From Trichoplax adhaerens (taxonomy: Eukaryota; Placozoa; Uniplacotomia; Trichoplacea; Trichoplacidae), in NCBI RefSeq assembly GCF_000150275.1, contig NW_002060969.1, forward strand, positions 434,943 through 498,942: DNA of 64,000 nucleotides. Direction: 5' to 3'. Positions 23,694-35,278 of the stretch are shown in pieces. A program made the translations under genes and the position numbers. How positions within the stretch are numbered: position 1 is the stretch's first letter; the number at the start of each line of letters is the position of its first letter. The notes under the pieces were generated by a model. It made no database searches. It was not told the origin of the DNA and saw nothing but the letters and a program-made list of their open reading frames with translations.

Positions 23694-24389
23694 TTATCTA
23701 CGTGATTGTGAATCAAGGGTAAAATCGACTATCCCGCAATCCCAGGGAATAGGATTAAAATACGACGGTTTTGGCTTAGCTGAAGAGTCATAATAACTAG
23801 TTAAAGTTCCATTGATATATCCGTACGCTATATAATTTGAAGGCGAACTTGGTTTCGCTCTTGCTAGCCACATTCTGTATGCTTCTTGACTTTCACGTCT
23901 GCGACGTTCAAAATTTTTTAGAACTTCCGTTCTCTCTTCATTAAATTTCTTCTGTTTCTGCCTTTCTTGCATTCGCTTCTTATTTATCCATTCTTCGTAT
24001 ATCGCAGCAGCCTTCTTTCCGAGTTCCTCTTTCCTTATTAAATTTTCTTCTTTGGTCTTAATAGCTTTTCTGGCGTGAAAACTAGCTGCTTGCTCCTCCT
24101 TTTGCTTTAGAGATTTTAGCCATTTTCTGTAACTATTTTTTGCCTTCAAACTCTGTCTTTCCTTTTCAATAGCAGTAGAGTCTTGCTTTTGTTTCTCAGC
24201 TTCCACATTAAACTTCTTTTCTTTTAGTCTCTCCTTATTTTTGTATGCTTTCTTTATTACCCATTCTTGCCAACTTAACCCATTTCTTGCATATTCATTC
24301 TCTGTAGTAAGGCCTTTCTTAATGTTATCGGTAAATCTATTCTGCAGCATATCGAACTGGATCAAATAAAAATTTGTTATAGCTTGCAA
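23694..24389 (-). CDS. CCDC34: CCDC34-like coiled-coil protein
   Basis: 231 residues in one exon. The middle is a long charged coiled coil with the repeated Trp signature of CCDC34: WQEWVIKK (near 40), YRKWLKSLK (near 88), YEEWINKKRM (near 131) and YRMWLARAK (near 171). The conserved C-terminal block follows: YGYINGTLTSYYDSSAK and FNPIPWDCG, equal in order to the vertebrate YGYANGKL...FYNPIPW block. Vertebrate CCDC34 is needed for sperm flagella and cilia, so a ciliary role is likely but inferred. The vertebrate protein is longer at both ends; an additional upstream exon cannot be excluded, but the ATG at 24389 gives a reasonable start. A (GTACW)n array begins just upstream. Confidence 0.88.
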   Translation of the reverse strand: MQAITNFYLIQFDMLQNRFTDNIKKGLTTENEYARNGLSWQEWVIKKAYKNKERLKEKKFNVEAEKQKQDSTAIEKERQSLKAKNSYRKWLKSLKQKEEQAASFHARKAIKTKEENLIRKEELGKKAAAIYEEWINKKRMQERQKQKKFNEERTEVLKNFERRRRESQEAYRMWLARAKPSSPSNYIAYGYINGTLTSYYDSSAKPKPSYFNPIPWDCGIVDFTLDSQSRR

Positions 24390-24574
24390 AGTCCGGACGT
24401 CAAGTTGACATCTTAACGAATTATGTACTGTACATGAATACCTTTTGATCTTTATCTTAATCTACAATACTGTATCTAAAATTACTATCAAATTTAACTA
24501 ACGTCATAAGGTAACAATCACTAGCTCAAGAACCTGATCTAAAGCGGCTTTCACATCAGATCACACCAGAAAAC

Positions 24575-25026
24575 AGCGTAAGTACTGTAGTATCATGGAC
24601 TGCTAGAAATGTACAACTATAGGCGTACAGTACATTGTACAGTACAATGTGTACAATTGTACTGTACGTTCGTATTCTTACCTCGTAAATAAGAGTACTG
24701 TACTGTACTGTACAGTGTACACCAGTACACTTTCCAGTGGAGAAGTATACAGTATACTGTATGTCACTGTACAGTATATGAGATACAGTATACAGTATAC
24801 TGTACTGTACTTCTCTGCTGTACAGTACAGTACAGAACAGTAAATAGTTTTGTATCGGGTATCATACTGTACTGTACTGTAGATGCAAGATGCAATGTGC
24901 GTAATACTGTACTGTACACTGTACTGTACAGTACTGTACAGTATAATGCGATGTACAGTACTGTACTGTAGTGTGCTATACTGTACTGTGCTATACTGTA
25001 TGTACTGTACTGTACTGTACTGTACA
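24575..25026. repeat. (GTACW)n array upstream of CCDC34
   Basis: One of the purest arrays, with long runs such as CTGTACTGTACTGTACTGTAC near the right end, strand switches and short ATAC variants. Starts about 190 bases upstream of the CCDC34-like start codon. Confidence 0.9.
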
Positions 25027-25029
25027 TTA

Positions 25030-26284
25030 CGGTAGTATTTAAGATATTTAAGATCGCTTTTGTGAGTTTGCGTTAATAACATATTGCCTGAATTTAGTAT
25101 GTTATAAACATGTTTAAAACTTACTATTGTTACAGATTACATTAATAATGTTGAGAGATTGTAATAAATATAATTTCATTATTCATGGTACCAATGCAAG
25201 ACAAGTCAGAATCTGAATTACCCGTTTTGTGCTGTTAGTGCGCTCCCATTAATCAGAATCTGAATACCTCCTTTTAGTGCGTTTCGTGCGAGAACTTCAT
25301 GATTCTACAAATCTGTTGTTTTACGCTTGTTAGTTCTACGTCTTAATTGTAAACTGTGCTATATATGTGCGTATTAATTAATCCACCGTTCTACAAATTC
25401 ACAAATTATACTGCTTTGTATGTGAAAGGCGCACGTGTATAAATCGCCGTTTTTAATCAATAAAGACAGAGTAGGAGTACGCGGTTAATTATACAATAAC
25501 TTCAACTATTTGTACTGTTTTCTATCTCCCTCACTAATTTAGAGCAATACGAACCTTCAGTATTAACTCTAGATAGTCTTACATCACTGTAAAGTATACC
25601 AATGTAGTAGTACGTATGTTGACTAAGAACCTAAGATGAAGAAGCGCTTAGCAAGCTCTGTCCCTATACAGTCTCCTCGATCATTAATAGAACCTCATAA
25701 CGTATTTCTCCCTATTATTACCGACTAAAGCAGTATAAACTTCAAAATACCACCCTGTATACTAGAGACTAGATTATTACTTCTACTACGTACAGTATAT
25801 ACAACTCGTGTTAAATAAATCCTTTAATTTGATTTAAACAATGAGTTAAATTCGATGAAGCATTCACCGACATACTGTAGTTGTTAATTCGTCACAGATA
25901 CAGAATCGATAAGCGATAATATAATAATTATTAATAGTTTAGCTTGAAATTTAGACGATTCCTACAAATAATTGCTAAAGCAACGGTCTAAGGAAACTTT
26001 AAAATCTGGAAGGCAATAATAATGAATCAGATATTTATATTCATCGGGCTACTCTTGCATACATATCTGTATATTATAAACGAGATCCATAAATAAATTT
26101 TCATCACTTGATCAACTTCATAGTAGATAAAGCATACTATATCACAGCTATTCATTTCTTTACAATGCACTGAACAGACAACAATTTACATTACTGCCTG
26201 GAATGTATTATAACTTAAAAAGTGCGACAGGCGGAAAAGCTCGATAAAAGAAATGCAAGCGCATCGATATGTAGTATCTACAAC
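25030..26284. other. Intergenic, no gene recognised
   Basis: AT-rich sequence between the CCDC34 array and the 3' end of the MANSC gene. A short direct repeat AGTCAGAATCTGAAT/AATCAGAATCTGAAT occurs near 25206-25265. No exon seen. Confidence 0.45.
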
Positions 26285-28091
26285 TTAACTGTATATATCA
26301 TTGATAAGATAATCAACCTTAGAATAGTTACGTTTTTGGGCAAATTCGAGCCATCTTCTGGCTATGAGCCCGGTGATAATTAACAAAAAGAGCATTCCAA
26401 AAAATATAACAGCAATTAACGATCCACTAGAGGTAGAGTCATATTTCTTTATGATTATCTTTGTCTTATTGGTGCTAAATTCTGAGGAAATAGTTCTCGA
26501 TGCATCTTCTATTATTTGTTTACCACTGGTAGGAGTTACCGAAGATTCCAAATCCGATGCTGTAGTAAGCTTTAAATGATTGTGAACTGTTTTCAGGATC
26601 ACGTAAGTAAAAGTGGTCAGTTATACGAGAATTTGATTATATACAGTTAATTAATTAAATGCCGTAGATTTATGAAAAATTTGATAACTAAAGTATTACT
26701 TAAATCATCGGTTAAATCCCATAAAAGCATGTAACTCCGATATACGTAACTATAATTATAGTAATGAACAGCACATTGAAGTTATATCCTTTTCATTCTG
26801 CATGCGCTTGTCCATAATTCAGTATATCGATGTGGTGTCAATACTTTTTAATCTTTAAAATGAACTCAAACTAGCAGGTTATAATACTAACTACGTATTA
26901 GTGTGAATTACTAGAAATTCCTGTATTTGCGAGCGAAAAGAATTGGAAGATAATAAGGTAATAGTTCTATTAATTAATCATTTATATATGGTTTAAGCCT
27001 ATCAGGCATTCTTTAGCGACTTACAGTGGACATACGTATCTATAGATTGTTATATATCGTGTAATCAAATCAAAATCTTAACAGTTGATCATAAGTACAT
27101 TCAAAATGATAAACGTGTCATTTAATTTTGAAATTTATTCTGCAAATATTTCCTGATGATATCTAAATACTCTAGAATGTACTCGTAGATATTCATGTCA
27201 ATACATTTCGTACTCTTAAGCAGCTATTTATTAAAATATTTTAATCATTTTCAATCTTTTGTCAGATAGAGTGTATTCGTTAACAGTAATCGAATGGACT
27301 ATTATGCGTACAGTAATCACTAATTACGCGAATTATCTTATTTTGGATTGCCGATCCATCTTAACAATGAGGAGCATAGATGGTGCAACGCGCACTTAAG
27401 ATAGTAGTATACATACATACATACATACAGTACTGTAATTATTTATTTATAATAATTATAATCAATACATATGGCAAATTTTAGCCGGCGTTAGCAACAG
27501 TTATTCGTTCATGTTCTATGAATATAGTAATGGTGTACTGTCAAATGTTTTATTTAATCATAATTGTACGCATATTTTATTATCGTTTATTAAGGACGAT
27601 GAAAACACAGTAATGCCACCAAGTACAGCAACGTAATTAAACAATAAATTTCAAAAGTTGTCTTATAGTTATCCTGATAACCTACCGTTAACAGAGTCAT
27701 TCGAAAGCAATGGTACATTTGGTACTGGTCCAGTGGTGCATACTGTATGATCCACTTGTCTTTGGAAAATGCATTTAGATATCACTGGGCAATGGTATAG
27801 TTTGCAGTTATGAGTTCCATCTTCCCTTATCGTCCTATGAAAGGTAACTACATTACAATTTTTTTTATTACAACATCGAGCATAGCAGGAGTTTTCGTGA
27901 ATAAACGATAGGCTCTCAATAATTGCGACTCCTTGGTGCTGCAGCGACAAATCATGGTTAATGACGACATCTTTGGTTTCATTTATAAAACATCTGTTTT
28001 CATAAAGTAAGAGACGGTGTTTACTAAGAGTAGATAAAAAGTTCATCATTATCACCACCATGATAAAACAGGGTTTCATGGCACTCGGCAT
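26285..28091 (-). CDS. MANSC-domain type I membrane protein, 2 exons
   Basis: Exons 27686-28091 and 26285-26586, joined in phase (G/TT) over an intron of about 1.1 kb, give 235 residues. The N-terminus has a signal peptide (hydrophobic FIMVVIMMNFLSTL after a Lys). Residues about 25-120 look like a MANSC domain: a Cys early on, then CYARCCNKKNCNVVTFH, CKLYHC, KCIF and a final VCTT, the Cys pattern of MANSC1 and LRP11. A Ser/Thr-rich juxtamembrane stalk follows, then one membrane helix (SLIAVIFFGMLFLLIITGLI) and a short cytoplasmic tail RRWLEFAQKRNYSKVDYLIN. Known relatives are HAI-1, LRP11 and MANSC1; their Kunitz or LDL-A domains are absent here. The ligand is unknown. The domain is typical of animals. 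A further exon inside the large intron is possible but not required. Confidence 0.82.
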
Positions 28092-28429
28092 CCTTTTACC
28101 ATTAGAAATCCCTGCCTTGAAAGTACTATTATTAAGAGTTTACACTTGATTATATTATAATTATCAGACGAATCTAACAGTGTGAGCAAAGATAAAAACG
28201 CTATGCCCATACGTACAGTACAGAATGGACAGATAGTTCATTCACTAATATTTCAGACCACTGTGCTCGTAATTGATCGGGTAGTTGTTTGTCACAACTT
28301 ATTTACAGTATTAGATAGTAAGTAAACCCACAACTGATCAGGATACTATCCATGGTACGGTATCACGGTATCACCGGTAACGTTTTAAATTACTGTACTT
28401 TTTCGATCTTGTTTAAGTCAACCGCTTTA

Positions 28430-29035
28430 TACTGTATAGTATATACTGTATGTCATATACTGTATATGTACAGTATATGCTCTGTACTCATGTACGGTAC
28501 AGTACACTACAGTACAGTACTGTAGATCGTTTGGCTTTGTACAATGCACACTGTACACTGTACAGTACAGTAAAGTACAGTACTGCACCAGGGACTTCTA
28601 AAGACCAGACCATGAAGACCTCTAGTACAGTACAGTACTGTACAGTGTACAGTGTACAGTACAGCGAGGGATCGACTATGGTAAATGAAAATACGCAAAA
28701 CTCTATAAAGTCATGGAGTACTGTACTCAGTGTACTGTACTACTCAACTAGATACAGACAGGCGTACTTGGCTGCGGTATACAGTATATGTTACTTTATA
28801 CAGTATATATACAGTATACTGTCATACACAGTACATTAGTAGGTTTAGGGCTAGGGTTGTACAGTATACAGTACAGTATTATACAGTACTCAGGTTTCGG
28901 ACTGCTTATGTTCTTACTGTACAGTACAGTACAGTATACTGTACGCGTATCTTTTACTTCACACTAGTGTATGTACTGTACATACAGTACAGTAAAGTAC
29001 ACTGTAAAGTACTGTACACTGTACAGTACATTATC
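28430..29035. repeat. (GTACW)n array in the MANSC/Rabin8 head-to-head space
   Basis: Dense GTACA/GTACT words, also ATAC variants, between the 5' ends of two genes pointing away from each other (28091 and 29173). Shares the non-GTAC word CGAGGGATCGACTAT (28665-28679) with the array at 11590-13092 (12834-12848). TTTAGGGCTAGGGTT, a telomere-like stretch, is near 28843. Confidence 0.9.
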
Positions 29036-29172
29036 ACTATCTCGTACTAGAAATTTTCAAGTTGTGAAGAAGGATTTCTACAAATTCGTGAATGCTGTAT
29101 GCAATGAACTGACTATATATTAAAGAACGATTCTAATTCTAACTGCACTAACAAGACAGAAGCGAAGTCAAC

Positions 29173-31219
29173 ATGGAGAAAGCAATCGTATCGAACAGCA
29201 ATCAATCCCTAGATCACGAGTTAGTTGGTACGAAACCGCGTTCTTTAACATTTAGTGCGCCGGAATGCCTTAGGTAATATATTCCAGCACTGTTGTGATT
29301 GTGAATAACTTGCGATTTTAATTGTTCACTAAGTTTATTCAATACTTTAAAATAACATACAGCTAGTACTTTAATGCGTATTAATAATTGGTTATGACTA
29401 ATATTGAAATACTAGTATAATTACAATGTTTCGATGATAACCATATTGCAAATTTTAACGTAGACCTAAAGCACTAGAAACACTCAATGGTCACAACGTA
29501 AGTTCAGCAGCTAGTAACAGATCACCATCTCCATCTTTCGTCGAAGTAAAGGCCCTTGCACAAGCAAAATTGAAGGATGAACTTAAACGATACCAAGAAG
29601 TTAGACTGATTTAGCAGCTTACACTCACTCTGTTGTAGTTGTCACAGTTTCAAATTTACTACAGCGGTACTTCAAAATAACAACTATATAATATAAAATA
29701 ATAAAGTACTTTACTCGATTTAACTCTTAATAGGCCTATTGCCGTATTCTGCTAAGGACTTTTCTAGAAGTCCCTAATTCTACCTGCTAACTTCAATATA
29801 CCAATGACAATTAACAATACCATGATTCTTTAATTAAAGGAATTAAAACTCAAAGATGAAGAAGTAACAAAATTGAGCAAAGTTAAAGATCAAATTAATG
29901 AAGAAGTTGAAGAACTAACGGCCAGCCTTTTTGAAGTATGACAGTATAAAATACTCTACATTACCACATAGATCATAAAACATATACAGCAGTTAAAATT
30001 TTTACAAACAACGGAATTGCCTCTACAATAAGGAAGCTAATTCTATGGTACTCGAAGCGAATATCAAGCAAGCAACGGCTGAGAAAAAGTTAGTTGAAGC
30101 TCAGAATAAGGTTGGTGTATTCTTTTACTGTTTTATTTGCTGATTTTAGAAAAGGATTTGTTCATTTCGCTGTACTGGAAGTCTGGAACTCTCTTGATTT
30201 TAAGCTTCCGCTATAACTTACTGTTCCATATACACGAACAGATCATCTCATAACATTGCACTGATTCTATGTCAGATTGAGGCGCTCGAAACAGAAATTG
30301 TAGCACTTAAACAGGTCTTAGAGTCGACTGAAAATCATTCCCAGGGACATTCCGATAAGCACAGACGAAATCTAACCAATCCTTTTCGTCAGGTAGCATT
30401 CCTAACCACATTGTTTTGAAGAATTATTGCCCGCGTATAGCCAATCAGATCCAATGCATGTCATAATTTTCTTATGCCTCTTAGTTTTCAAATAAATTCA
30501 GTTCTAAAAACAAGCGAAATCAAGAAATACCTAGCATTTTTGAAAATGAAATTCCGGAGGTCTGAATTTAGTCTTATTAGCTTTAAGATTTAGGTGTTAT
30601 CCATCAAATACAAAATAAATGTAATTTGATGTACCCGTCCCATAGGACGCATTAAGGTTAATCTCTGTACTGATTACCAAGTGCTATTCTTATTCATCTA
30701 CCAAACACATTACATTTAGGTCGATTCTGTTTATTACGGTGAATTTCTCCAATGGTTGGATAACCCTGATTTGGACTACGCTAAACCTTTTCTGGCACGA
30801 ATTTATGGTGAAGATATTTTAACGTGCCTTGAATTATCCAACAAAAACGTAATCTTCAAATCTTAGATTAGCATTAATACTTAAACTAAGGATTTTGATT
30901 AACTTTACAATTGATATTTCTGTAAACTAAAACTTTGCAGCTAACCCAGATTGTCCAAAGGGCAATAGAACGAAGTACGTTTCACATGGAAGCTTTAATC
31001 GATCCTATCATTAGGTATCACATAGTATTTTGCGAAAATGCAATTACTTATAGAGATATGTTCGTAATTTGTAAATGTAATACTAAATTTTAACATTGTC
31101 TTATTAGAGAAGATGCCTTAAATGGTATAAAACAAAAGTGCAAATATCGCATAAAATGTACAGACGATTCGGAAGATTGGCTTTATATTGGTCAAAATAC
31201 CAGAAATAGGGTAAATTAG
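29173..31219 (+). CDS. RAB3IP: Rabin8/RAB3IP-like Rab GEF (Sec2 domain), 9+ exons
   Basis: Guanine-nucleotide exchange factor of the Sec2p/Rabin8/GRAB family, which activates Rab8 in exocytosis and ciliogenesis. Exons 29173-29273, 29464-29599, 29840-29935, 30033-30110, 30276-30392, 30485-30559, 30720-30848, 30941-31014 and 31108-31219 give about 305 residues. The Sec2 coiled coil (residues about 65-160) shows the GEF core EEVEELTASLFEEANSMVLE and ANIKQATAEKKLVEAQ. The C-terminal half matches Rabin8: FLQWLDNP, FLARIYGEDILTCLELSN and ERSTFHMEAL, then CKYRIK and WLYIGQNTRNRV. Vertebrate Rabin8 goes on about 18 residues with an aromatic stretch; here the frame stops two codons after an apparent donor at 31211, so either the tail is shortened or a last exon was missed. 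Confidence 0.93.
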
Positions 31220-31353
31220 TTAAAAATGTAGCACAGTCTCATTTGAACAAATAGCTTAAGGTTCATACAACAGTAAAGTTTATTTTCATACGTTACGTGG
31301 ACAGTTGTTAAGAATAATCGCAGTAATGGACAGAAAATATCTATTTAGTTATA

Positions 31354-31557
31354 ATGATGACTACATACTCTATTTTTGGTAACTTGCCTACCGAAATCCT
31401 ATCTCGTATTCTACTGTATACTATACAGTGCATATATCCGAGATACTACAGCAGTCTACTAGAATGTGTCCTTGCAAAATACTGTATGACTCGAAATTCT
31501 TTGTTAACATCCCACAAGTTTTACAAAGTACAAACCATTATGTACTACGCCCCTTGA
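31354..31557 (+). CDS. Possible F-box-like fragment
   Basis: 67 codons with IFGNLPTEILSRILLY near the start, which resembles the first helix of an F-box (LPxEILxxIL). The rest is not diagnostic. A possible donor (AAA/gtacaa) lies before the stop. It sits 135 bases past the Rabin8 stop with no promoter-type array. Could be a degraded gene, a first exon, or chance. Confidence 0.25.
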   Translation: MMTTYSIFGNLPTEILSRILLYTIQCIYPRYYSSLLECVLAKYCMTRNSLLTSHKFYKVQTIMYYAP

Positions 31558-31559
31558 CA

Positions 31560-34500
31560 CTTTATCAATTTTTTGTCTGAACATATGAATGATATGAGTG
31601 ATAGGACAAAATCTCTTAATTAAATTACCGGATGCATCGACTGATTATTAACTCCTTAGTATACCTCTGCACTTTGCCTGCTGCCGTTTTGCCACTAGAA
31701 CCAAATTTCATGTACTCTTATCACAAAACTCACTAGATGAGTTAATGAATGTCCACTTAGAATAACGTCAGCATGATGTAGGAAATTGAGATACTAATGT
31801 TAACCATTCGAAAGTGCCACCACAGATGTAATATCAGTCCCTAGTGTTCGTTAACTATTCAGATATGCTAGTGGATGCTTTTCAAATCACTTCTGCGTTG
31901 AGGATTCAGTATGCGAGATGGCCACCTCTGGTAGCATATTCTCAACATTTATCATTGTATGGTAGATAATTCAGCCCACTAACCATGTGTTAATTAAGCT
32001 TTACATATTAACTTTTCCTTTTGAAGAACCTAAACTTTATGTAGTTTCTAGTATTCAGCACTCGAAACTTTTCCATAGCATTAAGTCCATCTGCTAACGT
32101 CTTTACTATTTAGCTATCAAGTGTATGCGATTTCCATGATTATATAAAATATATCCGAAATGGACTGGTTAAAAGCAATGGTATGGATCTGGCTGAGATT
32201 GCTTCGATTCCTGTATTTAATTATAGGATATTAAACTTTTGCCGTAATTATGTATTTCATAGTGAATGAAATGTATCGCAAAATTATGTTTCTAAGAAAA
32301 TCTATGGCTATTGCAAAGCTCGGATTTCTAGCCTTGCCAACAGACTATAACGCTATACCATAAGTCACTAAACTACACATGAAGCTACATGCGACAAAGA
32401 ATATTAAATTTTAATTTTTGGAGCAAGAACATATTTTCATTTTTCCAGTAAATATAAAAATATTTACGGATATACTTTGTCGACTTCCGTCGGTTAATTA
32501 GCGATTATAAAGACTCTTCTTGTAGTCTACGACTTTATGTATATCTCCAGGTATGCTTTGTTTTGAAGATCCTACGTCTGTTTGGTGCAGAAATAAACGA
32601 ACTGTCAGTCAATCACGATTAGTACCCAATGCCTATCTATGATAGCAAAAAATAGTACAGAAGCCTGATGTTTTAATTTAGTAATCAAATTGATCATTAA
32701 AACACTTGAAAATTTTATGATTTATTTTTAATATAAATATCAAATTACTACTTCGTCGTACTGTAAGAGCTCATGCAAACGCAAAGGAATTTGTTCTCCT
32801 GAAATAATATTCAGTTAGCTATGCCTTACAGTAATTGATGTAAATTTTTTGATCCAAAATGGATATTCTATATTTTTGTTGCTTGTTAATGTTTTATTCC
32901 TCAAAAGAAAACCTTCATTCATGACGTGGAAAAGGTAATGAAATATTTGATATACTTACTAAAGATTGCACCTATATGCTACAACAGTACGACCACATGC
33001 AACTGGTACCTTGTTCGGCATAGCTAACGCAACTATGTTTCCGATTAGAAATATTTACATTGTTATGTGCTCTAAGAAATACTGAAACATATTGTATCGG
33101 TATATATATATTTTTAACAAAATATTTTAAAGTTTCAGTAATTCTATATAGGTACATAGCATACAGTAAACTATAAAAGTACTTTGTATTATAAACCTGA
33201 AATCTTTATTACTTCAGTGATGATTACGAATTTGCTGATACAATTCTTCTTCTTCTTCTAAATATTCAGATGTACGGTACACGTGTATTATTCTTTAATT
33301 AATAAAGTAGTACGTATACCTGGAAAAATTCTCATTTAACAGTGTATAATCTCTGTTAGGAAATCGAAATATCTAATAAATTGAAAATTGTAACTTCTTA
33401 ATATGATACATATGAGTGTATATGAAGAGATTCCTTTCTATCAGTAATTGTATTTATTCGTAGGCAATAACAGGAAGTAATCATTAATTTATGGCATACA
33501 GGCCATTTCCCAACGTGCGTCTATGGCATTCTGTAAAATATACGTACATTCAAATAATTTATTTCATTAATAGATGTCTTTCTATCAGTTTAATCTGTAG
33601 TTATAACATAAGGTACGATACTATGGTCTTCTACCATTTTAGATATAACCATTATTGATAATACACATTTACAATAATTATTAACGTGAGAATGATTAGA
33701 CAATATTAATTAATGCTGTGAGCGACAATGCCCGTATAATTCTCACGAAATCAGGTTACCGTAGTGTAAAGTAATGTAGAGCAATAAAAAAGCGATGGTA
33801 AATATTTTTCTTTCTTATTGAAATCTCAGTGAGTCTTGAGAATAAATTTTATAAATTTAGCATAGATGATTGATGGCTAACTTCCTTTCAAAATAAAATA
33901 TAACCCTCTTTGTTCAAAATTGTACTTAAGGTAATTTATGCGAGTCACTTGTACCACAAAGGGTTCAGCAGATACAACAAATCTATTATAGTAACTACAT
34001 GTACACGTACGCAGTAATATTTTCATATCGTACAGTAAAATACTACCTAAATGTTGTAGTACGAATCTTGATTCTGTAATGCATACATAGAACAGCAATA
34101 CATTACATGCTGCTGTACCAAGCCTATATCTAGCAGGCAATCTGCTTACAAATATTTGATGATTTGTGGCATAATACCAGATAGCTCCTTTCTATCTAAC
34201 AGCATAATACGAGTATAGCGTATTGTAAACTTACAATCAGGATGTCATCTGTAGAATGATTCGACACGTAAGGGTAAAATCCCAATTTTATTTCAATTAC
34301 TATTGTAGGGAAATCCCTGCGATGCAATCTTAAATAAAATACAGTACATCCCACGACTAATCACAATTAAGGATTACGTACTTCTTACAAATTTAAAATT
34401 ACAATACAACGCGTCGTTTATTCAAAATAAGATCCACTAAATACCCGAAATTATTTTTATTCCGTCCAGTCCAAATTCTACACAAACCCTACTAATTGAA

Positions 34501-35278
34501 TTATTTATTAATGAATCTTTATTAGTAGTATAAATTATTACATTGCTGCTTCTATTAATGACTAGATATAACAATGTTTGAAGGCGATGATTGCATATTT
34601 ACAGATAATGTTTACATTTGCGAGAAAGATAACCAGACTTTTCCAACATCTCGATTTAACATTTGCTTGATTCACACAACGCTACACTATAAAATACCGG
34701 TACTGTAGCTGCAATCAAGTATTCAATAAAAACATACAGCAATATATTCTCTCCAAGAATTTCAAAGGTGAGCAAGTAATAACAGTTTATCTTAATCTAT
34801 ACCTATTCTCAATTTAATTATTTCTAAATTTTCGGCTTCAAATCATTTGTAAAAATGAAGAAAATATTCGCTATTAACAAGATAGTATAACTCTTACGTG
34901 CAGTATATAGTATTACTAAATGCTGTTCTATGCAACTTAATACTGAACCAAGTCATAAAGAAAATAAGATATTTAGAAATTAGAGTCAAACTTTATCTTT
35001 AGAATTGACAACCTACCTTATCGACAAACTGATTAGCTCATGCAGCAAGGTATTATTTGGTAATGGAATTAACAAAGGATGTCAATCTTCGTATTATATA
35101 AAGAACAAAATTCTCTAAATTATAATTTATTATCTAAGGAGGACAATTTTTGAATTTATTTATGCCACTAAGTCAATGATTCTAGAATCCAATAAGTTTC
35201 GTTTCCCCTATTTGTACATTAAAAAAACGAATTTTAAGAAAATTGACTAAATTTCGTACCTACAGCAAAGAAAGCAAA
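31560..35278. other. Intergenic, no gene recognised
   Basis: About 3.7 kb of AT-rich sequence with scattered short frames on both strands (for example 33877-34140 minus) that match nothing I know. GTAC arrays are absent. Confidence 0.4.
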
